Shown piece after piece: positions 10,790-21,618 of a DNA stretch of 33,530 nt. Made by a program: the position numbers and the translations under genes. This DNA is from Hypsibius dujardini (lineage: Eukaryota; Tardigrada; Eutardigrada; Parachela; Hypsibiidae). A model generated the notes under the pieces. That model made no database searches, was not told the DNA's origin, and saw only the letters and a program-made list of their open reading frames with translations. Numbering within the stretch: position 1 is the first letter of the stretch; every line of letters starts with the position of its first letter. The stretch is taken from positions 1 to 33,530 of the forward strand of contig LRSR01002703.1 in NCBI GenBank assembly GCA_001579985.1. The letters are read 5' to 3'.

Positions 10790-11110
10790 ATGTCGTCGGA
10801 TGACGAAGACAAAAGTTCCAGCGGCAGCCTCAGCGACCATGGCAGTGAAAGTGGGACCCCAGAGAAAGACGATAACATCGTTGCGCATTACGAGGCAAGG
10901 TACAAGGACCGCTACACGGCCGAGGACGGCCTCATGCGGATGTACCTCACACGGGAACCGCCCAATTCAAACCCACCCGTAATCTTCCCATGGAATCCCG
11001 CTCCTCCGTATCAGCGCCCACCCCTATCGAGGCCACCAGCAGCCCATGCCCCGAACGAGTCTGCAGCCGAGGACAGTCGCAAACGAAAACGCGAAGCTGA
11101 TGATGTTTAG
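10790..11110 (+). CDS. RAMAC: RAMAC/FAM103A-like activator of mRNA cap guanine-N7 methyltransferase
   Basis: Single-exon frame of 106 residues from ATG 10790 to TAG. The N-terminus is acidic and Ser-rich (MSSDDEDKSSSGS). The core resembles the RAM activation domain: YEARYKDRYTAEDG, then MRMYLTREPPNSNPP and PVIFPWN, parallel to the family pattern FxxRFTxxDxxYxxYLxxPPxxPPxVxxW. The C-terminus is Pro-rich and then basic (SRKRKREADD), a likely nuclear localisation signal; the Asn/Arg/Gly/Tyr-rich RNA-binding tail of vertebrate RAMAC is not evident. RAMAC binds RNMT and stimulates cap methylation of mRNA in the nucleus. It starts 40 bases after the RPP14 stop, behind a pyrimidine-rich tract ending in AG directly before AATG (about 10751-10788), so a splice or trans-splice acceptor is plausible. 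Confidence 0.65.
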   Translation: MSSDDEDKSSSGSLSDHGSESGTPEKDDNIVAHYEARYKDRYTAEDGLMRMYLTREPPNSNPPVIFPWNPAPPYQRPPLSRPPAAHAPNESAAEDSRKRKREADDV

Positions 11111-11314
11111 CGTTTCGGACTTTTCTTCCGTGCCGCAGCTACCTCACTAGTAGAAAAAAGTTCTCGATTTTTGTAAATTTTTATAATGGCCTTCAGCAAC
11201 ATTCGCTTAGTGTGTGAGAGAGAAAGATATTTACATGTGTATAAATCTGACTGACAAATAGGAACAGGTGACAGCTCCTCTATTTTCTTGGACACAGCGA
11301 ATACAAAGTCACAT

Positions 11315-11628
11315 GTATGAGACAAAGTCTGTATTTCGGCTCACCCTCCACTTAGTCGATAAATCGGCTCACTCATGGCTTTCTCTTTCATGGCAGGTGC
11401 TTGATTGTTCGATTTGCTGTACTGCACTTAGTCGATAAATCTGCTCACTCATTGGTTTCTCTTTCATAGCAGCTGCTTGATTGTTTGATTTCCACAAGTG
11501 CTATAGTATACTAGGATATAGTACAGCAAATCAAACAATCAAGCACCTACCATGAAAGAGAAACCCATGAGTGAGTCGGCTTACCGACCAAGTGGAGGGT
11601 GAGCCGAAATTCAGACTTTGCCTCATAC
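11315..11628. mobile_element. Fold-back (MITE-like) element with an internally duplicated arm
   Basis: The left end (GTATGAGACAAAGTCTG, then TTTCGGCTCACCCTCCACTT) reappears as its reverse complement at the right end (AAGTGGAGGGTGAGCCGAAA, then CAGACTTTGCCTCATAC). A second, direct copy of the left-arm segment (CTTAGTCGATAAATC...TTTCTCTTTCAT...TTGATTG) lies at about 11429-11490, between the two arms. It has no coding capacity. It lies in the presumed 3' region of the RPP14/RAMAC unit, so transcription through it would give a long hairpin. Confidence 0.75.
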
Positions 11629-11861
11629 TGTACTGTACTGTTCATTAAATATATTTAGCAGATATTTTATATGCTTCAAAAAGCGACTTTTCGTAAACTT
11701 TTATTTCATTTAAAGTAACAAACATAGAAATCGATATTTAAAAGCATAGTTTTATTTTAAATTGATTTATTTAAGTTAAACATTCGGCTATTTTGTTTAA
11801 CATTTTATTTTAAATTTTGGAAATGTGGCTTATATTTTAAGTAAAATATGTTTTTTTTGTA

Positions 11862-11867
11862 AATAAA
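11862..11867 (+). terminator. Possible polyadenylation signal for the RPP14/RAMAC unit
   Basis: AATAAA within a T-rich context (TTTTTTTTGTAAATAAAC), the first canonical hexamer that I see downstream of the RAMAC stop. It would imply a 3' UTR of about 750 bases including the fold-back element. Confidence 0.3.
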
Positions 11868-11967
11868 CTTTGCCGGTGGACTTATTTCATATTTTATTTT
11901 ATATATTTTCATAATTCATATTCATAAATAGATTCAAACACGTTAGTCACGCAACACGAATCACATA

Positions 11968-12093
11968 TACACGTGGCAAAAATCTTGCGTTAACCGAGTC
12001 AAGCCATTACACTCGTTCGTAGCATGACTGTGGTACACAGCTCCGAGTTAAAGTGCTTAATTCGGTCAGCGCAAGATTTTTGCCATGCGTGTA
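11968..12093. mobile_element. MITE, family A copy 1 (ACACGTGGCAAAAATC ends)
   Basis: About 126 bases with near-perfect terminal inverted repeats, TACACGTGGCAAAAATCTTG and CAAGATTTTTGCCATGCGTG, with a nested inner palindrome around AGTCAAGC / GCTTAATT. TA flanks both ends. Two further copies lie at 20419-20544 and 24629-24755. Confidence 0.85.
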
Positions 12094-12543
12094 CTCACAC
12101 GCTTCTTGATGCGGCGTTGTGCTTTCTTTGTATCCCTGGACTCCGGGTGAATTGAACCGTAGAATATTATTATTTTGCTGTGTCTGCGTGTCTGTTTGTG
12201 GACCGTGTCCATCCAATGATCGAATGACCAGCGCAGCAGATGCACCACCTATGCGGCGAGGAGAGCAATGTTAATCTTTGGCCTAGCTTGTCTAACCGGT
12301 TGGTCACTTTAGCAGCGGCAGCAGCTGCGCAGGGAGCGGTCAGCCTGCAATTTTAGCAGGGCAAAACCTGCTTTCCCGGAAAAGCCTCAGCGTTGCTTCA
12401 CACGCTGAAATCATACGGTATTCTTCGATGCAAATATTTGCCGCTCTCATCAGTGTCCCAAATGTAGGACAATTCAGTGTGATTGCATGAAGCTGGATCA
12501 TGCTCGCGAGCAAGTCGTCTTGGCCATTACCCGCGGCAGGACA
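12094..12543. other. Spacer with a short cysteine-rich plus-strand coding-like segment
   Basis: No secure gene. After a fair acceptor (GCCGCTCTCATCAG at 12432-12445 region) the plus strand is open to about 12587 and reads CPKCRTIQCDCMKLDH followed by REQVVLAITRGRTS. The CxxC and CDC spacing resembles a zinc-binding knuckle, but I found no partner exons and it overlaps the minus-strand candidate at 12544-12989. Otherwise only GCAGCAG-type and CTG-rich stretches are seen. Confidence 0.3.
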
Positions 12544-12989
12544 TCAATAAAAAAATCGATTGCAGTAGATAATTTCGACCAAGGGTGAAATATACGGAAA
12601 CAAGTGTTGAGTAACAGCTTTGAGACGCTGCTTGGCCCGGGGGTGGTAATTTAGACGCATTTCCCTGACGTCACGGCAATACTTTTTGTGTGTCTTGCGC
12701 CTACGCATGCCAAACAGCCTGGGTAGGGTAGAAACCAGACTCCTACTCCTCATGAACGCCATGGCATTCATGGAGGAAAACATCTTCCCGTGCTGTTGCT
12801 GCTGCTGTTGTTGTTCCACATTCAAAACAACATGCTTCCCTTGAGTTTCCTGTGACTTTGTTGAAAACCAGCCATTCATATTTTGTTTTACGAATCCACC
12901 TTACCAAATCTCCGTTCCTCAAGGTTGCTCTCCGGGAGAGAGTCACTCTGGGAACTCTCCACCATTGGAGGTCTTGGACGGAAATCTAC
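12544..12989 (-). CDS. Candidate minus-strand gene, unrecognised, two exons
   Basis: Exon-like segment 12989-12900 reads VDFRPRPPMVESSQSDSL and continues in frame, via a 50-base intron (donor GTGGAT at 12899, acceptor GTCACAG at 12850), into 12849-12544. That second segment has a Gln run, then FMRSRSLVSTLPRLFG, then RRRKTHKKYCRDV and a basic helix-like RAKQRLKAVTQHLFPY, ending in TGA. A stronger donor (GTAAGG at 12904) five bases earlier would shift to another frame ending HECHGVHEE, so two C-termini are possible. No family is recognised. The basic, Arg-rich middle could be a mitochondrial or nuclear protein. Low confidence. Confidence 0.3.
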
Positions 12990-13044
12990 CTTGCGAGTGT
13001 TGATTCGCGCATTTTCATTGCCAATTAAACAAATTTAGATCGAT

Positions 13045-13320
13045 TTATGATGCAATTTTATCCTGATCACCGGCCACAGCTGCTTCCTCGCGAGCATCGA
13101 CGTAGGAAAGAGCCTTGACAAGGTGGAAGAACGCTGCTGTTGACAGTCTTCTATTAGCGTCGTTTTGATGCGTTTTCTCCCCTTGCTTCCACGAAATCTC
13201 GGTGAGTCTAATAGCGGATATTGGGCGATCACATGGTAGGTTGATATTTTGGTTATGGAGGGAAATCGTGCCCCTTTGTTTGGTAAATTTTGCAGTTTTG
13301 CCATGTTGCGGTGTCGGCAT
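13045..13320 (-). CDS. Candidate 91-residue small ORF, unrecognised
   Basis: Intact ATG-to-TAA frame on the minus strand. Its C-terminal half, RRLSTAAFFHLVKALSYVDA followed by REEAAVAGDQDKIAS, has the composition of a helical protein. No signal peptide or known motif. It lies 55 bases upstream of the candidate at 12544-12989 on the same strand and could be its 5' part, but I could not join the phases. A length of 91 codons can occur by chance. Confidence 0.25.
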   Translation of the reverse strand: MPTPQHGKTAKFTKQRGTISLHNQNINLPCDRPISAIRLTEISWKQGEKTHQNDANRRLSTAAFFHLVKALSYVDAREEAAVAGDQDKIAS

Positions 13321-14145
13321 ATCTCACTGTTGCTTGATTGATTGATTTGTCGTTCAGGGTATGACCATTGTTTTTATCCTTCGAGCTTTGCTTAGTTAAA
13401 CCGACGAGCGATTTGGGTTTCACTAACTGATATTATGGACTCTTTTAGGATTAAATTTGTGAATCGTAGACGACAAAGCTCTCTCGTGACCATTTGCAGG
13501 TTATTTTGCTCTTTTGGACGAACTGTTCCTGATTGTTGACGTTGATCGCTTGATTGATGGTAAAGCTTTTCAGCTGGTATTTTTGAATCAGAACGTAGTT
13601 TGAAAAGGTTGCTTCTTGATTTTTAACGGCCAGTATGTTTATTCTATCGTTCAACTATCTTGCAGTTCACGTACTCCAACTTGAGTGACGCATTTCTGAA
13701 AAAAAGATCGAGAAGCTGGTTTTTCCATTGTTATTTCTTGATTAGTTATAAATATCTCTCTCATCCGCTCTCCGTGCACTATAGATGATCTTGGCTCTAG
13801 ACCTTTCATGAAGCTTTCATAAAACAAATTTAATCCTTCCTGAGAGTCATTTGTGGGTTTGTTGTGGGGAGAAAGGAAGTAGTTTATGTAGCATGTTAAT
13901 GGTCGATTGATTGATTGAAAAATGTGGTGTGACTTCGTGAATTTTCAGCAAAACGGTCTGTTCATTGCCTGATGGCTTATCACGTTTAATAACCATGCTC
14001 AGTTACGTATCTCTACCATAAGTTACCTTGATTCATTGATTTTTACTTAATCGCAATTGTATTTTGCAGTCCAGTTTCACCGCTTGTGTCATATTTCAGT
14101 TCCACTGGAAATAGTCTCCCCACATTCGACACTATTCTCCCTGAA
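13321..14145. other. BRPF upstream region
   Basis: No coding segment is evident. It contains short GATT runs (13324-13347, 13904-13918), T-rich tracts and, 54 bases before the BRPF ATG, an acceptor-like CATATTTCAG (about 14090-14099), which may mark the end of a 5' UTR intron. Confidence 0.5.
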
Positions 14146-16262
14146 ATGACACCGCGGAGTGCACCACGCAGTGCCCCTCGATCCAACGGACGACGGAAGG
14201 GTCACGGTACTACCCTGCAGTTGCAGTGATGCCCGAAAAAGAAGTGTAACTCTCATTTCTCTGCCCGATTAGGTCGGCGATGGTCCAGGCGGGAGCGAAT
14301 AAAGCCGTCGGAGAAGTCCGCCAGCGTGGACTATGCGTTCAGCGACGACGCCGGGTAATTACTTGCAGTTTCATCCACGTTTCCGAGGGCCTTCTTTGAC
14401 ATTACCCTTATCGTATCTTGCTTGCAGCGAACCGATGCTGTCCTGGGCGCAGGCTCAGCAGACGGTGAAACTCGGCCCCGCCCACGCCCCGGAGCGCTTC
14501 ACCATCGCGCAGGACATCAACATGACTTCCTACCCGTCTTCCCAGCATGCCGGCCACTCACACCACCACCCGAAAGCCCCGAAATCACCGAAGAAACACG
14601 TGACCGGGGTCCCTTCCGCAAAAGCTTCCTACTCGGTGGTGAAAGCCCTCCAGAAAGAAGTCGATCGGGTCGAACCGCCACCGGATGCGCAGCAAGAATC
14701 CTACGTCTGCGACGAAGAGGTGGACCAAATCTAGGGGCTTATTTGTGGCTGATGAGGGCTTTTCTGATTTCGTGTACTTTTTCTGGTAGGACAATGAAAT
14801 GTTGAAGCTGGTCAACTCGAAGAAGCGTTTCAAAGCGCACGGCCAGATCTCAACGAACGCTTTTGAGGAGGCGATCACACTGTTGGAGCGAGAGTCCATC
14901 AAATGTGTAGGTGTCGCGTGAATTGGATGGACGGATGGCCAGTTGGCACTTGTGGCCTTGGAGTGTGTGTAAAACTGATTGATTGCTCGTTTGGAGTATT
15001 TAGCGTTTACGTGGCTATTCCTGATCTCCATAGATTAAACGATTAGCTCATTTAAAACTAGCTTTACCATTGTTAATTAAGCTTTGTTGAGAACCCTGCA
15101 CACAGCAGTCACAGTAATTGCTGACACATTGATTGACTGAAGTTTGGTTTTTGATGACGCATCGTTGTGGATGTCGGATTGGATGATTAACCGTAGCTAA
15201 TTTCTTCTTCTCACAGCGCGGAGCAAACACGTCGTTTACCTTACCCGTCGACGAGGATGCCGTTTGCTGCGTCTGCCAGAAGGGCGATTGTGATAATACG
15301 AATATGATTCTGTTTTGTGACATGTGTAATTTGGCGGTTCATCAGGTACGCTGACTATGTCTTCGACCAGCGGTCTTAGAACGGGATGCCTTGAGCTGAC
15401 TGTTAATTGTTTCTCGCTGTTTGCGAAGAGATTATTTGACCTCGATTTCTCTTGACCAGGAATGCTATGGAGTGCCGTATATTCCTGAGGGCCAATGGCA
15501 CTGCCGGCGCTGCATGGTCTCTCCGGCGAGCACCGTCCAGTGCCTGCTGTGCCCGAACTCAGAGGGCGCCCTGAAGCAGACGGAGGACGGCCACTGGGCC
15601 CACGTAATCTGCGCCATGTACATCCCCAAGGTCAACTTCAAGAGCACCCAACTGCTGGAGCCGGTCATGAACATTGATCAGATCGAAAAGAGCCGGTGGA
15701 ATCTCAAGTGCGTGGTGTGCAAAAGCCAGCCGGACTACGTCAAGGGCGGCGCCTGTATCCAGTGCGAAGAGAAGTCCTGCAAAACGGCCTTCCACGTGAC
15801 GTGCGCGCAGAAGGCCGGCTACTACATGGACCTCAAGCCGACGAAGGAGGACGACGAGGATGAGACGTTGCGGGCGCGCCAACAGACCATCGGCGACACC
15901 GATGACGCCGTCGTGGGGGTGGCCTACTGCGAGAAGCACTCGAAGGGCGTACGAGAGGAGGAGGCACTGCCGGGTCGGAAGAAGGCGCAGAAAAAGTCCG
16001 CGGTCAATTCGGTGCGCAATTCCGGTGCGAATAAGGCGCACACTGCCACTCGCATGGACAGCTGTAATATTGCTCCTGATAAGTAAGTTCTCTGTTGACA
16101 GTTCTGCTTCCTAATTATGAATGCATATGAAAGTGTCTGACTATTTATATATGTCTGTCTGTCTATTTGTCTGTCTTATCTGTGTCTGTCTGTTTGGCGT
16201 GTCTCTTTCTTCCTTGATTTACGCACCTGTCTGTTTCTTTGCTGGAGCTATCTATCTATCTA

Positions 16263-16295
<33 letters not shown>

Positions 16296-17519
16296 GTCTG
16301 TCTGTCTGTCTGTCTGTCGGTCTCTGCTTTCTGTCGTCTGTCTGTCTTTCTTTCATCTTGGCCGGGTTACTTACATGTTTTCACTGTTTGTCCGTGGGCT
16401 CCTTGAATCGTTTAGCCGATTCAGTCTACCATTTTTCTTTTTTTTTTCAGGTTAAAGCAGATTGCTGTTCAAGTGAAAATGCACAAGAAGCCGGAATTGT
16501 TTGAGTTGATTCTTTTTTACTGGTAAGAGTACAACTGTTTTATGTCGTGGACACCTATCTTATGTCAAACTTACATTTATTCAGGAAATCGAAACGGCGC
16601 CATCGAAACGGCCTCCCGTTGCTGAAACGTCCGAAAGGTCGAAATGCCGGGGCCAGAGCGGTAAGAACCAACAAGAATCCTTTTCAAACAGCTGAACCAC
16701 TTATTTATACGAATTTGCAAACGTGATCTGCTTAATGTTTTGTGTGCAGGCGAATCACGAAGAATTGGAGCGTCAGCGACTGATGACGTCATCTGCATTG
16801 CTCCGGCTGGACAAGCTCCGCACCTCCATGGAGTACCAACTGCGGCGCGATAAAATCGACTTCCGACGGGACAAGCTGTCCGACGTGCGGCAGGGCTTCG
16901 AGGTGATGCCGGCTAAGTGCGTGCTGGATCACCACTTTGAACGGATCCGCGCACTCGATAAGGACAAAATCTTCGCAGCTCCGGTGACGGAGAAGATTGC
17001 GCCGAAATATTTCAGCATCATTTCGCACCCGATGGACTTCTCCACCATTTCCCGGAAACTGGACGAAGCCGGGGCTTATTCGACCTTTGAAAGTTTCGAG
17101 GCGGACGTCAATTTGGTCGTGGACAACTGCCTGAAGTACAACCAACCAGATACGGTGTTCTACAAGTTCGCCCTTAACTACCGGAAATTGGTACGATAAA
17201 GTGTTTTTGAAAATAATAATATTGAGTGGCCAAATATGTAATTGATGCAAATAGTCAGAAATTAATAAATTAGATTTCGCACAAAAGTGACTTTAAATTC
17301 TTAAAACATTATTGTTAAATTAAAGTTAAAATCAACAATTCTGATTGGGGGTCATGCCGTTCATTTTCAAAAAGTTAGCTTGAAGTGTCTCTTTACGCAG
17401 TAGAACGCTTCCAAAATCAGTGAGCTTTGTAAGTTTCGATTCTCGGTCGTAATTCACGGGAAGCAATTTGAAGAAAAAGTGTCAATCATCATTTCTAAAA
17501 AGTTCATACAGACAGACAA

Positions 17520-17568
<49 letters not shown>

Positions 17569-19680
17569 AAGGAAGACAGACAGACAAGACCAATAAACTT
17601 AGCAGACAACAGACTTGAATGAACGGGCAGCAAGAGAGGCCCATTAACAATCGGGCTGGGACAATTTCTAACTCGCTGATCTCTCCTCGCCCAGTAGTTA
17701 ATTTCCTCATTTTTTCGCTGACCAGATAACACCGATGATGGAGGAAGGCCGCAAGGACTACCGGGAGTTCGTCACTGAGCGCACCCAGCGAAGTACCAGC
17801 ATTTTCAACATGACCGGTAATCCTTCGACGGGCGATCTTGAAAGCGGCAGCGACAACGCCAAAAAGTCCGACGACGACGATCTCCTCAGTGAAATATCCC
17901 TTGTTGGTGATACCGAAGGTACGTATCATTTCTCTTGAATCTAAAATGCATATGACATTTTCCGAAGCTAACTATCGCTGGTCATCCTGCGTTTAGAACT
18001 CCGGCGTGATACGACGGTCACCTTGAACGGGGACGGTCGACGGCATCCCCGCGAGGACCACCCCATCGCGTCGACCAGCTCATCCTCAGCCACCTGCTCT
18101 AGTCCCCTGCACAGTCGCACCATCCCTGCCAGTCCCCGGTCGAGGAAGGGCGCTGCGATGTTGTCAGCGTCTTCGCCGACTGGCCATCACCTCAACCATC
18201 ACCACCCAGACGACAGCAATGACTTTGACTCGGGACCGGCGAGAAAGAAAGTCCGGAGCACCCCGGCCGATGTGGACGAGACGAACGCGTCAAGCAGTCG
18301 TGTTCCGACTCCACCACCGGTAACGTCGCTCCACAACGCGATGCAGCTACGCCCGGCCATGACGGCCTACCGCAATGGTACTTTTGCTTGTAGTTCAGAG
18401 CAATTCTCAAATAAGTCGGTCCGTCCCGTTGTTATCTTTCACTTTTTCTCTTGGCTGTTTGAATTTATTCTCTTGGCTGTAGTGTTTATCGGTTCTACTT
18501 CTGGGTGGAAGTTTGACTTCATACGTGTCCCTGTATTTTGTTTAGGTCGTCTGACGGCTTTGGCATCCGAATCGGAACCGGATCCTCCTTTCACCTCGGA
18601 GGACTCCACCGATCACCCCTCTGACAATGATCAGGATTCGGACGCACCAGCATACCGGCTCCGGCGAAAACGACGGTTCAGCAGCACGATGTCTTCGCCG
18701 AGCCGGCGGGAATTCATTCTCTACCGAATGAACGATTTCGTTTGGGTAGGTGAAACGCGCCCTGGTTTTATGATGACGAAATGTCTCTGATTTCTTGGAA
18801 AATTCTTACTGGTTTCCTCTGTTTTAGGTTCGGCGCCCTGGTTTTCCTCCCTTCCCTGGCATCGTAAGTCCGACGGATATTAACACAAAGAAACAAACAC
18901 CGTTTCCATTCAGTGTTTGGATTATCCGATTGCCAGATCGACGGACGGACAGACGGACAGATAGAGACCGACAGTCAATCACTCAGACAGATAGACAGAC
19001 AGACAAGCAGACTAACAGGCTAGTAGACGGACGGACGCACAGATAAACAGACAGACAGACAGACAGACAGGCAGACAGGCAGACTAGTTGACTAGTAGAC
19101 GAACAGACAGACAGACAGACAGACAGACAGGCAGACATACATTAAGCACATTCTATTCATTAATTTAATGTCCTTTTTCGTACCTTGCTCCAGATTGTCA
19201 ATGACCAAGCTACCAAAGGCATCAGCGTGAATGGCCACATCATTCCGGCGCCGCCGCAAGACGTCGTCGATAGTCTCAGCCTCCAAAGCGACCCTAATTC
19301 CAGTCAGCGTCAGCACCTGGTGTACTTCTTTGACGGCAAAAAGCCTGCAACATGGTACGACATCTTTTCCAGGAAAGAAAACAAATCTATCCGCAGTGCT
19401 AAGGGATTTTCTGTCGCTCCCTCGTTTTAGGGCTTGGTTTACGGGTGATAAGCTTGACCTCTTCGGGCTCGATGAGAAGAAAGACGAAGTTAGGCTTGCC
19501 GAAGCTACCAAAGCGCATGAGAAGCGAGCGGTGAAGAAGGCCTACGACTTGGCGTACGCGCTCATGCACCACAGTGGCGGCGGCGGGCGTCAACTGCGCT
19601 CCCCGACCATCCCCAACGGCAACGGTTCCGCTCACGCTCCCCGAGCTCTTCTCCCGCCCGGGGAGTCAGACCTTGATTGA
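14146..19680 (+). CDS. BRPF: BRPF (peregrin-like) MOZ/MORF/HBO1 acetyltransferase scaffold, complete
   Basis: Fifteen exons: 14146-14206, 14273-14354, 14428-14719, 14790-14906, 15217-15345, 15460-16082, 16451-16522, 16585-16660, 16750-17190, 17726-17918, 17997-18377, 18546-18745, 18828-18863, 19194-19354, 19431-19680. All GT-AG, all phases match, 1037 residues. Domain order is diagnostic of BRPF: PHD1 at about 201-246 ([26 protein letters not shown]), a zinc knuckle, an extended PHD2 ([27 protein letters not shown]) to about 410, a bromodomain at about 540-625 with the acetyl-lysine-binding Asn615 in CLKYN, and a C-terminal PWWP ([19 protein letters not shown]). BRPFs bridge MYST acetyltransferases to ING and MEAF6 and direct histone H3 acetylation. 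The bromodomain-PWWP linker is Ser/Pro-rich. I see no N-terminal C2H2 finger, unlike vertebrate BRPF1, so paralog type is left open. Confidence 0.95.
16142..16352. repeat. TCTG microsatellite in BRPF intron 6
   Basis: Imperfect TCTG array with a TCTA run, in sense orientation. Complementary to the CAGA tracts in introns 9 and 13 of the same gene. Confidence 0.95.
17509..17587. repeat. CAGA microsatellite in BRPF intron 9
   Basis: Almost perfect CAGA units in sense orientation, within the 535-base intron that follows the bromodomain exon. Confidence 0.95.
18934..19138. repeat. CAGA microsatellite in BRPF intron 13
   Basis: CAGA/CGGA/CAGG units in sense orientation. The intron separates the 36-base exon 13 from the main PWWP exon. 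Confidence 0.95.
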
Positions 19681-20418
19681 TTGATGGATTGCACGCGAGA
19701 CGATGATCTGTGTGGATGTACATCCTGTAGTTCCTCCTGACCACTGCTGCTGCGGCAAGTGCTGACCACTGCTGTGGACCGATGAAGGCAGCGGCGTGTC
19801 GAAATTGTTTACCTATTTTAACAACACTCTTGTTTACGGTTTAAAATCTCCCTCTCTCGCCCTCTCGCTAACTTCAAGCCGCGCTCTCGCAAAACACATT
19901 CACTATGTTTTCCCGTGTGTGGCGGGGTGCGTGAAGAGGTCCTGATATTGCTTCCAACACGCGCAGTCTCTCATTCTGAGGAGGTGGAGTTGTGTGTGTA
20001 TCCTGTACCGTTTTCCTTTTTTGTTCATATTTTGATCGGATTTATTACTGCTCGCCTGTAAATGTTTGAAAAACAATTTTTTGTTGTCAACTTCAGGCGA
20101 AATAGTCGTTGGGATCATGTTGAGAGTGGTTTTTATGCTCCAGGTACTTGGTAATGCTGGTGCCCGGGGTGAAATTCCTTCTCACTTCTCACTCTGAGAG
20201 GACCAATTTACCCACACACAATCTCTCTCTCATAGTCACACACTCAGTCACTCGTTTAACGAAATCATCCTCTTCCGACAGAGGACTGTGAGGTGCAGGA
20301 CGTGTGTGTGTGTGCAAGCAACCATCAATTGCACTGTTCTGAAATTTGCATATGCAGATCATATTCATCACATTCATTCATCATTCATCACATTCAGGTT
20401 CGCGATCACATTCAGTAG

Positions 20419-20544
20419 TACACACGTAGCAAAAACCTTGCGCTAATCGAATCAAGCACTTCAACTCGACGGCTGTGTACAACAGCCATGCAACGAGTGT
20501 AATGACTTGACTGGGTTAGCGCAAGGTTTTCGTCACGTGTGTTA
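20419..20544. mobile_element. MITE, family A copy 2
   Basis: Arms TACACACGTAGCAAAAACCT and AAGGTTTTCGTCACGTGTGT are mutual reverse complements with few mismatches; TA at both ends. The interior keeps the second palindrome around AATCAAGC / GACTTGACT seen in copy 1. Confidence 0.85.
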
Positions 20545-20559
20545 GGTGTCTGATCCATG

Positions 20560-20770
20560 TACTGTACTGCCACAATTTTAAGGGTGGGTTTTTTCCCTTA
20601 CAAGTAAATTACCGAACCCCCGGTCCAACTTGTGCTCACTGGTTTCACTGCGCTTTTGGCGGACCGAATTTCGGCCGTTGAGGAAGGGAAGTGAATCCAT
20701 GACGTCACGTACAGTCTATCAAGGGTGGGCGGGGCTAAACCCACCCTTAAAATCGTGGCACAGTACTGTA
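20560..20770. mobile_element. MITE, family D (CCACAATTTTAAGGGTGGG arms)
   Basis: Left arm TACTGTACTGCCACAATTTT continuing AAGGGTGGGTTT; right arm AAACCCACCCTTAAAATCGT continuing GGCACAGTACTGTA. Ends carry TA next to CTGT / ACAG. No coding capacity. It abuts, and shares its terminal TACTGTA with, the next element. Confidence 0.85.
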
Positions 20771-20912
20771 TTTTCGCGTTAGACAGGGACAGTGTACGAG
20801 CTGTGGAACGTTTAATCGGCCACGCGGCGCTTGTGGTGTGCGTACGGTGCACACAGCCGTGCACACGTTCCACTCCAGTACAAGTGTCCCTGTCTAACGC
20901 GAAAATACAGTA
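20764..20912. mobile_element. MITE, family E (CTGTATTTTCGCG arms)
   Basis: Left arm CTGTATTTTCGCGTTAGACA continuing GGGACA; right arm TGTCCCTGTCTAACGCGAAA continuing ATACAG, flanked by TA on both sides. A GTGGAACGT / ACGTTCCAC inner pair extends the stem. Confidence 0.85.
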
Positions 20913-20914
20913 CA

Positions 20915-21618
20915 GGATCCACCACGAACATTTACTCAACTTTGAGGGGTTACGGTAGAAACCGCGTGTACTGCTTTCAATGTTCGTAACTAAAAAAATG
21001 TGCTGGATTGAGTTCATGTCATGTTGCACACCGACAGATTGTGAACACTTTTGATGGGGAGCTTCTGGGGTTTGCCAAATGAAAAACGTCATTTTTTACT
21101 ATTGTTTAGATTGATTGTTGATTGAATTGGCATGACGTTTTCTTGTCTCACAAGATGAGAACGCAAAGCCAACCTAACAAGCAAACCAAAATAGTGTAGT
21201 ATAGAGTCTCGACCACTTGGTGCCAGTTTTTAATGACTGCATTACAACTGCATTTATGACTGCATTTTAATTAGGACTGCAAGATAGTACAGTGTGTGCA
21301 GGCATAATATTCGGGTGGGTCTAAAAAATTGGCACCAAATGGTAGGTTCTACAGTATCTCTCCTTATAACTTTTAATTATTGCTAGTAGCTGCTGCCCCT
21401 TGCATCAAGTGATTGATTGATTGAATACTTGATGTGGTCAAGAACAAACGGAAACTTTACACAAACAAACGGAAATAATTTTATTGAAATTTTTAAGACT
21501 CAAATTTTTCATGAAATTCAACTGACCTAGACAAATAATTTTGAAAGAACTTAAGGGTTTTCAGCAACGTTCAAATTTTGAGACCCATTCAAAGTTGAGT
21601 TAATGTTCGTGGTGGACC
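20915..21618. mobile_element. Larger inverted-repeat element enclosing a family B MITE
   Basis: GGATCCACCACGAACATTTA followed by CTCAACTTTGA (20915-20945) is inverted at 21588-21618 (TCAAAGTTGAGTTAATGTTC followed by GTGGTGGACC). The roughly 700-base interior has no convincing ORF and contains the MITE at 21199-21357, suggesting a nested insertion. It could instead be two solitary ends. Confidence 0.55.
21199..21357. mobile_element. MITE, family B copy 1 (GAGTCTCGACCACTTGGTG ends)
   Basis: Left arm ATAGAGTCTCGACCACTTGG continuing TGCCAGTTTTTA; right arm TAAAAAATTGGCACCAAATG continuing GTAGGTTCTACAGTA. Same family as 25330-25469. Confidence 0.85.
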
